Both the position numbers and the translations under genes were made by a program. Under the pieces are notes generated by a model, which was given only the letters and a program-made list of their open reading frames with translations, had not been told where the DNA came from and ran no database searches. DNA of 6,501 nucleotides from Maricaulis sp. (lineage in GTDB: Bacteria > Pseudomonadota > Alphaproteobacteria > Caulobacterales > Maricaulaceae), in contig NZLV01000183.1 in assembly GCA_002694345.1 (NCBI GenBank), positions 1 through 6,501 on the forward strand. The letters are read 5' to 3'. Position 1 is the stretch's first letter, and every line of letters begins with the position of its first letter. Below are positions 1 to 4,369 of the stretch, piece after piece.

Positions 1-201
1 CTTGCGCTCGACCTGTTCGAGCCAACGCTCGAAGGTTAGGCGCTCCTCCATTCCGACACGCTTGCGCTCGCCGTTCACAAAGCGGCTGACTTTGGTCTGC
101 GACCAACCAAGGGCCGCCTGCGCGTCGGCCTGACTCACGCCCGCCACACGCATGCGCGCCTTGTAGCCGCGCCCCTCTTTTTCCACCAAATCCGCATTCA
201 T
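1..201 (-). CDS. XRE-type HTH repressor-like protein, 3' end cut by window
   Basis: The minus strand is open from an ATG at 201 to the window edge and gives 67 residues with no stop. Residues 22-46 (VSQADAQAALGWSQTKVSRF and following NGER) have the spacing of a lambda-repressor/Cro type helix-turn-helix: SQ at the start of helix 2, a small residue at the turn, and SQxxVSR in the recognition helix. The protein should bind DNA in the cytoplasm. It is transcribed away from a Cro-like gene across a 113-bp control region, the usual arrangement of a phage repressor. The ATG at 209 is followed by a stop after three codons, so 201 is the first usable start, though its ribosome site is weak. Whether a C-terminal dimerisation or RecA-cleavable domain follows is outside the window. 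HTH is clear; the repressor role is inferred from position. Confidence 0.72.
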   Translation of the reverse strand, partial: MNADLVEKEGRGYKARMRVAGVSQADAQAALGWSQTKVSRFVNGERKRVGMEERLTFERWLEQVERK

Positions 202-314
202 GCCCGCATAAAAGCCGGATTTGTCGAAAGTGGGATATTGACGAACTTCGCAAATCATATGCGCTTAATATGCGCAATTCTCGAATATGTCGAACACAAA
301 CGAAGTCGGAAGCC
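202..314. promoter_or_regulatory. Divergent control region between repressor-like and Cro-like genes
   Basis: This stretch has no convincing gene and is clearly more AT-rich than the flanking coding DNA, with several TCGAA and ATATGCGC repeats. It must carry the promoters for both directions. A plausible leftward -10 is TATGAT on the minus strand (259-254, five of six consensus bases), but no good -35 lies at the right distance. For the rightward promoter, TTGACG at 238-243 is a good -35 but has no -10 at 16-18 nt. Promoter positions are therefore not fixed; only the region's role is supported. Confidence 0.6.
260..276. promoter_or_regulatory. Candidate phage operator, TGCGC-N7-GCGCA
   Basis: A 17-bp imperfect palindrome, TGCGCTTAATATGCGCA, has perfect 5-bp half-sites and an AT-rich centre. 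It overlaps two direct copies of ATATGCGC (257-264 and 268-275) whose 11-bp period places them on the same face of the helix. It lies just upstream of the candidate leftward -10 at 259-254, where a bound repressor or Cro protein would control transcription. The repeat is seen directly; operator function is inferred. Confidence 0.4.
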
Positions 315-677
315 ATGCCTAACACCTTTACACCGGCCTGCGCCCCCCCGGATCGCAGGCCCTATTTCCCTCTCCCTGACAGGCTTGAAGACGCCCGAAC
401 CCCGATTGAGCGCTGCGTGGCTCTCGTCGGCGGCATCGGCAATTTCGCGTCCCTGCTCCAGCGCGACACGAAGGCCGTTTACGCATGGCGTAGCCGGCTC
501 AATGGGTACTTCCCTCAATACATGGCTCCGCGTGTGGCGAAGGCCCTCAAAAACCAAGGGTATTCGTTCCCGGATGACTTCCTTGCCCAATCAAACTCAA
601 CCTTTGTAGTGGCGCGCGGCAAAATTGTGACCGCCGTTCCGGATAAAAATATTCCGGCGCAGGGGGGCACGCAATGA
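315..677 (+). CDS. Cro-like / YdaS-like small HTH regulator
   Basis: This 120-residue protein is encoded opposite the repressor-like gene and is first in the rightward run. Residues about 33-80 (IERCVALVGGIGNF... VYAWRSRL...YFPQYMAPRVAKAL) look like a short helix-turn-helix of the kind in phage Cro/YdaS-like proteins: a G-G-x-x-x-F/L-A helix, a V-x-x-W recognition helix, a P, then an amphipathic helix. The ending SFPDDFL also fits such small regulators. The ATG at 315 is preferred because GAAG (302-305) and GGAAG (308-312) precede it. An in-frame ATG at 270 would lie inside the operator candidate with no ribosome site. A role as early-lytic regulator is inferred from position; the family match is by eye. 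Confidence 0.62.
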   Translation: MPNTFTPACAPPDRRPYFPLPDRLEDARTPIERCVALVGGIGNFASLLQRDTKAVYAWRSRLNGYFPQYMAPRVAKALKNQGYSFPDDFLAQSNSTFVVARGKIVTAVPDKNIPAQGGTQ

Positions 678-802
678 AGGTGGTCTCTCGCCTGACGGGT
701 TACGGCCTGATCTTTGTGGGCGTCCTCGCCCTTCTGCTGGCCTTCAATCAAACGGGGCCGCAGCGCTCCGATCCCTTCAATCAAAGCGAGGAGGTGCGCT
801 GA
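674..802 (+). CDS. Small single-span membrane protein (42 aa)
   Basis: This ORF begins at an ATG that overlaps the Cro-like gene's stop (ATGA, 674-677) and ends in a TGA overlapping the next gene's ATG (TGATG, 800-804). It has a good ribosome site, AGGGGGG at 661-667, six bases before the start. The product has two basic residues near the N-terminus (K2, R6), one hydrophobic helix at about residues 8-24 (TGYGLIFVGVLALLLAF), and a polar, acidic tail ending SEEVR. Positive residues on the N side and a 17-residue core suggest an inner-membrane protein with its tail outside, but it could be reversed. There is no lipobox cysteine. I do not recognise a family. Overlaps on both sides and the SD argue it is a real gene despite its length. 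Confidence 0.6.
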   Translation: MKVVSRLTGYGLIFVGVLALLLAFNQTGPQRSDPFNQSEEVR

Positions 803-1407
803 TGGCCTTTCCTTCCCTCCAAGACGCCATCGCCCTGCATCGCTGGAAGCGCGACGGCGGCGAGCATGAACTGGTCCGCCTGCCGGCGGGTCATCTGGCC
901 GTGGTGCGGCTCGATGGCCAGCAGGTCAAAGGCGTCACCGAGTACAAGCAGGACGCCGTGCACCTGGCCCAGCTGGTCCTGAACGGGACCGAGGGCGCGC
1001 TGACCGTGCAGGTCATCGAGGCGCTGGCAGCGGCGGTGATCGCGGCGGCGACTGAGCAAGATGTCTCGATATCGGGCCAGCCTGTGGAGTTGGTTTTGCC
1101 CGGCGATCCGGTTCATTCCGATGATCTGGCCGTGGGCCGGTTTGCGTCGGCCATGAAGGCCAAGCTGGCCGTGGCCCGCGAGGTGTTGGGGCGTGGCGGC
1201 TGGGATGATCCGGCCGTGTGCACGACCCAGAAACTGGCCAAGATGCTGCTGCGTCATCTGGTCAAGGGCGATCCGGTCGATGTGGCGAATTTCTGCATGA
1301 TGCTCCACGAGCGGGGCGAGCGAGGCAATGGGTCCGTGCTGGCCCAGGTCCACAAGCGCCAGACCGATGCCCTGTCCAACCTCGCCACGCGGCTGGAGGA
1401 GGGGTGA
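802..1407 (+). CDS. Phage accessory protein with conserved GRGGW...KGDPVDVANF domain
   Basis: This 201-residue protein starts at an ATG seven bases after a strong ribosome site (GAGGAGG, 788-794). Its C-terminal part, residues about 113-172, contains RFASAMKAKL, GRGGWDDPAVC, KGDPVDVANF and MMLHERGE. From memory, this block recurs at the end of many otherwise unrelated small proteins in the early regions of tailed phages of Proteobacteria, and its biochemical role is not established. The N-terminal half (residues 1-110) is a mix of short strands and one alanine-rich helix (71-83) that I do not recognise. The gene overlaps both neighbours by one base, so it is probably co-translated in the early operon. 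A nucleotide-metabolism role has some appeal but nothing in the residues proves it. Confidence 0.72.
   Translation: MAFPSLQDAIALHRWKRDGGEHELVRLPAGHLAVVRLDGQQVKGVTEYKQDAVHLAQLVLNGTEGALTVQVIEALAAAVIAAATEQDVSISGQPVELVLPGDPVHSDDLAVGRFASAMKAKLAVAREVLGRGGWDDPAVCTTQKLAKMLLRHLVKGDPVDVANFCMMLHERGERGNGSVLAQVHKRQTDALSNLATRLEEG
1395..1404 (+). promoter_or_regulatory. Strong ribosome binding site fixing the 1407 start
   Basis: GGAGGAGGGG lies just before the ATG at 1407, with six bases between its GGAGGA core and the start. It settles the start of the YRKKPV gene: the same frame stays open upstream to an ATG at 1218, but that extension only overlaps the preceding gene in another frame. Confidence 0.7.
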
Positions 1408-1679
1408 TGGCGCGATACAGGAAAAAGCCGGTCGAGGTTGAGGCGATGCGCCTGACCGAGGCCTCGCGAAACACCGTCATGAATTGGATGATTTGCGGGG
1501 GGGCAAAGCCGCGCTTGCGGCGGGCTCCTGGGCAGGCAGAGCTGCGGCAAGTTCTCGTTCCGACCCTTGAGGGGAACATGGCAGCCGACATGGGTGACTG
1601 GATCATCAAGGGCGTGGCCGGTGAGTTCTATCCCTGCAAGCCCGAAATTTTCGAGCAGACTTATGAGCTGGTCTCATGA
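1407..1679 (+). CDS. Conserved small phage protein, YRKKPV...PGDWIIKG-type
   Basis: This 90-residue protein opens with ARYRKKPVEVEAMRLT and ends with TLEGNMAADMGDWIIKGV (53-70) and GEFYPCKPEIFEQTYE (72-87). From memory this is the layout of a very widespread small phage protein: an RKKPV strand at the N-terminus, a variable middle with a tryptophan helix, and a closing GDWIIKGVxGEFYPCKPxIFExTYE unit. Function is unknown; the fold is probably a small beta-rich domain. The start follows a very strong ribosome site. It overlaps the upstream stop by one base and the next start by four, so translation is likely coupled to both neighbours. The basic stretch at 35-39 (PRLRR) in the middle is part of the variable region. 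Family assignment is firm; function is open. Confidence 0.82.
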   Translation: MARYRKKPVEVEAMRLTEASRNTVMNWMICGGAKPRLRRAPGQAELRQVLVPTLEGNMAADMGDWIIKGVAGEFYPCKPEIFEQTYELVS

Positions 1680-2026
1680 GCGCCCGCGAGGATCACCCCG
1701 TCATGCCGCTGGTAGTGCGCGCCGATCTGGTGACGCTGCGGCCTGGCCATGCGCCCGCCCTGGATGCCCTGCGCCGGGCACTGGATGACTATGACCGCGA
1801 GGCGGTGCGGGCGGCGGCCGAGGCCTGGCAATTGCCTGCCTTCGACGCGCTGGAAGCCATGGCGCACACGGTCCTGCGTGGACCCAGTGACGATTTGCCC
1901 GGCCGCGACCGCATGGCGGAAATCCTTTCAGCGGCGGTGAAGCTGGCCCTGCGGGCCGTGAATGTCACCCGCCATGAAATCAACGACCGGCGCGAAGCCC
2001 TGATGAATGAGGAGCTGCCGCTGTGA
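1676..2026 (+). CDS. Unrecognised 116-aa helical protein of the early operon
   Basis: The reading frame starts with an ATGA overlap on the preceding stop and ends four bases into the next gene. After a short strand (MPLVVRADLVTL) the protein is almost wholly helical, with alanine- and arginine-rich amphipathic helices at about residues 24-52 and 55-66 and another at 78-110 ending NDRREALMNEELPL. I see no transmembrane segment, cysteine pair or catalytic motif, and do not recognise a family. An in-frame ATG at 1703, preceded by GAGGA (1688-1692) at ten bases, is an alternative start giving 107 residues. The ATG at 1676 relies mainly on coupling, as its own ribosome site is weak. GC-rich third positions match the neighbours, which supports real coding. 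Confidence 0.6.
   Translation: MSAREDHPVMPLVVRADLVTLRPGHAPALDALRRALDDYDREAVRAAAEAWQLPAFDALEAMAHTVLRGPSDDLPGRDRMAEILSAAVKLALRAVNVTRHEINDRREALMNEELPL
2009..2014 (+). promoter_or_regulatory. Ribosome binding site supporting a GTG start at 2023
   Basis: GAGGAG sits eight bases before the GTG at 2023. The frame has a TGA at 2008-2010, so the GTG is the first possible start after that stop; the next in-frame alternative is the GTG at 2041, which lies too far from this site. Confidence 0.6.
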
Positions 2027-2271
2027 GCTATGCCGCTGATGTGCTGCCCCTGGGCCCGCTGCCGGAAGGTGCGCCACGCCGCACTGTGCGCCTCGCCCTG
2101 GGCGAGCATGGCGCGCGCCTGCCGCGCAATGTGGCCGAGGGTATCCGCGATATCCGGTTTCCCGGTGAAGCCGGGCTGGAAGGCCTGCGCGTGGACACGG
2201 GGCAATGGGTGGACCTTCTGCCCTTCAATGCCGAGCGCCTGCCGGATGTGATCATGGAGCCGTTGGACTGA
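2023..2271 (+). CDS. Unrecognised 82-aa protein, GTG start
   Basis: The gene begins at GTG (overlapping the previous TGA, GTGA at 2023-2026) with GAGGAG eight bases upstream, and ends at TGA 2269-2271, which shares a base with the next ATG. The product is short and probably beta-rich: RRTVRLALGEHGARLP, then IRDIRFP, then LRVDTGQWVDLLPF, ending LPDVIMEPLD. There is no cysteine, membrane span or HTH, and I do not recognise a family. Its position directly ahead of the replication genes and its fused-in spacing imply expression with them, not a specific role. A small adaptor or inhibitor is possible but unsupported by residues. Confidence 0.58.
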   Translation: MSYAADVLPLGPLPEGAPRRTVRLALGEHGARLPRNVAEGIRDIRFPGEAGLEGLRVDTGQWVDLLPFNAERLPDVIMEPLD

Positions 2272-2666
2272 TGACCCGGCGCGTCTTCCTCCGGCGGCGG
2301 CGATCCCGCAAGCGTCAGGCCCATCTGGCCCGGCTGCGTCTCGTGCTGGAGGCGGCCGCGCGGGTGACGGCCCCGCATTTCATGGTCCCCACGGAGATTG
2401 TGTTGCAGCCGGCCGGTCATCGCCGCCCGCCCAATGCCGAGGCGCTGGCGCGGCGGCTGGCCTATTACATCGCGCACACATCCGGCCAAGTGCCCATGAA
2501 GGCCCTGTCTGAAATCACCGGCCACCCCTATCGCGGCAAGCGGGGCGTGTCCGACATCATGCGGCGCATGGAAGATGCCCGCGACGATCTGGACTTTGAC
2601 GCCCTGGTGACGCGGCTGGAGGAAAACTTTCAGGCCGAGCTCGGCGGAGCGGGGGCGCTGTCATGA
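2271..2666 (+). CDS. DnaA domain-IV-like DNA-binding protein (stand-alone)
   Basis: This 131-residue protein starts with a very basic tail (TRRVFLRRRRSRKRQ). From about residue 30 it follows the plan of the DnaA C-terminal origin-binding domain: a first helix and linker (PHFMVPTEIVLQ), a basic loop (HRRPPN), a helix (AEALARRLAYYIAHT), a turn plus short helix (PMKALSEITGH), and a recognition and closing helix (SDIMRRMEDARDDLDFDALVTRLE). The closing RxMEDxRDDxDFDxLxxRLE stretch resembles DnaA-like HTH proteins of alphaproteobacteria. The AAA+ motor is absent. The DHTT-type recognition motif of true DnaA is replaced by YRGKRGVSD, so it probably reads another sequence. The ATG at 2271 is chosen because it overlaps the upstream TGA and has GGAG (2256-2259). 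It precedes the Toprim gene with a 4-nt overlap, which suggests an origin-recognition or regulatory role, inferred. Confidence 0.6.
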   Translation: MTRRVFLRRRRSRKRQAHLARLRLVLEAAARVTAPHFMVPTEIVLQPAGHRRPPNAEALARRLAYYIAHTSGQVPMKALSEITGHPYRGKRGVSDIMRRMEDARDDLDFDALVTRLEENFQAELGGAGALS

Positions 2667-3733
2667 GCGAGTCGCGCGACTTCATCGGCCTGGACACGAT
2701 CAAGCCCCTGATGCAGCGCGACGTGCTGACCCTGGTGCGCGAATGGTTGCCGCTGGGCAAGCGGGACGGGGCCTATTGGGTGGCCCCGAACCCCCGCCGC
2801 GCGAAGGACAAGCCGGGCAGTTTCAAGGTCTGGCTGAGTGGCCCGGCCGCAGGCGGGTTTCGCGAGTGGGATGGTGGCCCTGACGAGAAGGGCGACATTA
2901 TCGACCTGCCCATCTATTGCGGCCTGATGCGCGATAGGGCGCATGTGCTGGAATGGGGCCTGGCGCGCTATGGCTTCAAGTCGGGCGATGTGCGCCTGAT
3001 CGAGACGCGCAAGGCCGAGGCCCAGGCGGCCAATGCCGATCAGGAAAAGCGCGAAGCGGCCGAGCGGGCGGGCAAGATCAAGCTGGCGCAGAAGCTGTGG
3101 CGCGGCGTGGTGCCGCTGGAGCCGGGGCAATTGGCCTGGGACTATATCACCAAAGCTCGCGGCGTGCGGCTGGACACGCTTTACCCTGACCCCTTCCATT
3201 CCAGCTTCGCCGATGTCGGCTTCCTGCCGGATTGCCTTTATGCCGGGCCAGAGGGCAAGTTTGCCCTGCCCGCCATGGTGGCCGCGATGCGTCAGCCGGA
3301 CGGATCTGTCTCCGGCCTGCACCGGACCTATCTGGATGCCGAGACGATGGGCAAAGCCCGCCTCGCCTCCTCCAAGAAAATGCTGGGCGTTTCGACCTCG
3401 GCCGCGATCCGCGTTTGGACGCCGCCTGGCGCAGATGTGTTGATCCTGACCGAGGGTATTGAAGACGCTTTTTCCTGTGCGATCGCACGGCCGGATTATG
3501 CCTGCTGGGCGGTGGGCTCCCTCAATGGGCTGATGAGCTTTGACTATCCGCCCGATGGCGGCCCGGCTCCGCGCGCCATCGTCTTTGCGGACAATGACTG
3601 GGCCGGTGGTCCGGCCGCCGCCAAGCTGGCGGCCGCCCTGCGCCGCCTGTCCAATTTTTCCAAACCGGTCTCCCTCGCGCGCGCCCATGGCGGTGCGAAG
3701 GATGCCAATGATCTTCTGAGAGGAGAAAGCTGA
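2663..3733 (+). CDS. Toprim-domain primase-like protein
   Basis: This 356-residue protein carries a C-terminal Toprim fold. VLILTEGIEDAFSCA (259-273) gives the catalytic glutamate E264, FADNDWAGG (308-316) the DxD pair D310/D312, and GGAKDANDLL (343-352) the closing D-x-x-D motif typical of phage and plasmid Toprim primases. The middle block GLHRTYLDAETMGKARL (218-234) followed by KKMLG is the strand-rich unit that precedes Toprim in this family. The N-terminal 30-85 (WLPLGKRDGAYWVAP...FREWDGG..GDIIDL) resembles the zinc-ribbon region of bacterial primases in layout but has no cysteine cluster. Residues 112-145 form a charged helical linker. It would make or help make primers at the fork. It overlaps the DnaA-like gene by 4 nt and the HhH gene by 1 nt. 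The fold is secure; catalytic primase activity is inferred. Confidence 0.85.
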   Translation: MSESRDFIGLDTIKPLMQRDVLTLVREWLPLGKRDGAYWVAPNPRRAKDKPGSFKVWLSGPAAGGFREWDGGPDEKGDIIDLPIYCGLMRDRAHVLEWGLARYGFKSGDVRLIETRKAEAQAANADQEKREAAERAGKIKLAQKLWRGVVPLEPGQLAWDYITKARGVRLDTLYPDPFHSSFADVGFLPDCLYAGPEGKFALPAMVAAMRQPDGSVSGLHRTYLDAETMGKARLASSKKMLGVSTSAAIRVWTPPGADVLILTEGIEDAFSCAIARPDYACWAVGSLNGLMSFDYPPDGGPAPRAIVFADNDWAGGPAAAKLAAALRRLSNFSKPVSLARAHGGAKDANDLLRGES

Positions 3734-4332
3734 TGCTGGATATTGAAATGAAGGCGGCGGCTGTCGTTGAGGCGGCAGATGCGGCCGTGCTGGAACTTGG
3801 CGAGGGGGTGGCCCTGCCTCGATTTGGGGCAACCGATGCAGTTGTGCGCCTTTTGCAATTCGGGGAGGCGGCTAACTGGCCGCCGGCCGAGGCGTTCGCG
3901 CGCCATGCGGGTGCTGTGGGTGGCCCGGTGTTCAATGCGGCCGCCTGGAAGGGTGTTCCGGTCTACCGTGCGGGCTGGGAAGTGTTTCGCGCGACGGCGC
4001 AAGCCCTGTCCGGCCTGCGCCTGACCGTGGATTACTCGCCCCCCGAGCCGGTGCGTCAACCCCGGCCTGGCCGGGGTGAAAACGCCCTGGAGCGGGAAGG
4101 CAATGACCCGATCCGCCACCCGCGCCGCACGCCCCTGTCCCAGGTGAAGGGGATTGGCGAGAAGATCGAGGCGCGCCTGATGGCGCTTGGCATCAAGTCG
4201 GTGGAGGATTTCGCGAAGCGGGGTGATGCCGCGCTTGCCGCCCTCTTGGCCGAGGATAAGGGCTTGCCCGATCTGGTCGAGCGGGGCGGCCTGGTCGCCA
4301 AGGCCCGCGCCTTCATCGCCGAGCGCGACTAG
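3733..4332 (+). CDS. Helix-hairpin-helix protein of the replication block
   Basis: This 199-residue protein begins seven bases after GAGGAG (3720-3725), with its ATG overlapping the Toprim gene's TGA. The C-terminal residues 135-175 (LSQVKGIGEKIEARLMALGI then KSVEDFAKRG) are a textbook helix-hairpin-helix: hydrophobic helix, GIG hairpin, second helix, then the domain-extending helices that follow in HhH_5-type modules. HhH units bind the DNA backbone without sequence preference or mediate protein contacts. Residues 1-100 are an unrecognised mostly helical domain with a tryptophan-bearing core (WPPAEAFARHAG, AAWKGVPVYRAGWEVFRATA). A proline- and arginine-rich linker (102-134) joins them. No nuclease or polymerase motif is visible. 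Its place between the Toprim gene and the ATPase suggests it tethers these to DNA or to each other, inferred. Confidence 0.68.
   Translation: MLDIEMKAAAVVEAADAAVLELGEGVALPRFGATDAVVRLLQFGEAANWPPAEAFARHAGAVGGPVFNAAAWKGVPVYRAGWEVFRATAQALSGLRLTVDYSPPEPVRQPRPGRGENALEREGNDPIRHPRRTPLSQVKGIGEKIEARLMALGIKSVEDFAKRGDAALAALLAEDKGLPDLVERGGLVAKARAFIAERD
4059..4077 (+). repeat. Perfect 19-bp inverted repeat inside the HhH gene
   Basis: ACCCCGGCC-T-GGCCGGGGT is a perfect palindrome with 9-bp arms around a single base. It is coded as PRPGRG in the linker of the HhH protein. In RNA the innermost base pair on each side would open to give a three-base loop and a stable 8-bp GC-rich stem. It lacks a following U-tract (GAAAAC follows), so it is not a typical intrinsic terminator. 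Function is unknown. Confidence 0.4.
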
Positions 4333-4358
4333 ACACACAACCTGTCAGCACACGGACT

Positions 4359-4364
4359 GAGGAG
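4359..4364 (+). promoter_or_regulatory. Ribosome binding site of the ATPase gene
   Basis: GAGGAG lies five bases before the ATG at 4370, in the only gap (37 nt) between the rightward genes. It gives the ATPase its own initiation independent of the upstream stop at 4330-4332. The gap holds no repeat or promoter-like pair that I can see. Confidence 0.65.
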
Positions 4365-4369
4365 AGCCG

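Noticed and set aside
1..70. 10-bp direct repeat CTTGCGCTCG at 1-10 and 61-70
   Set aside because: It encodes the repeated ERK residues of the repressor-like protein in frame, 20 codons apart; coding similarity explains it.
238..243. TTGACG as a rightward -35
   Set aside because: No -10 like sequence occurs at 16-18 bases; TAATAT at 266 is 22 bases away. Kept only as a possibility in the control region.
270..314. Longer start (ATG at 270) for the Cro-like gene
   Set aside because: The ATG lies inside the operator palindrome, has no ribosome site, and the added 15 residues look unlike a regulator N-terminus.
781..1353. 190-codon minus-strand open frame
   Set aside because: Opposite the phage protein with the conserved KGDPVDVANF block; composition is His/Gln rich as expected of antisense translation.
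2630..3832. 400-codon open frame on the minus strand, longer than the gene opposite it
   Set aside because: It mirrors the Toprim gene in a GC-rich sequence. The plus strand carries clear EGIEDA, DND and KDANDLL motifs, ribosome sites and coupled neighbours, while the minus product is low-complexity His/Arg/Gly/Ala rich with no motif.
3544..4338. 264-codon minus-strand open frame opposite the HhH gene
   Set aside because: Shadow of the HhH and Toprim genes; its frame crosses two real genes and shows no motif.
4333..4369. Possible promoter or terminator in the 37-nt gap before the ATPase
   Set aside because: No inverted repeat with a U-tract and no -35/-10 pair; only a ribosome site is visible.
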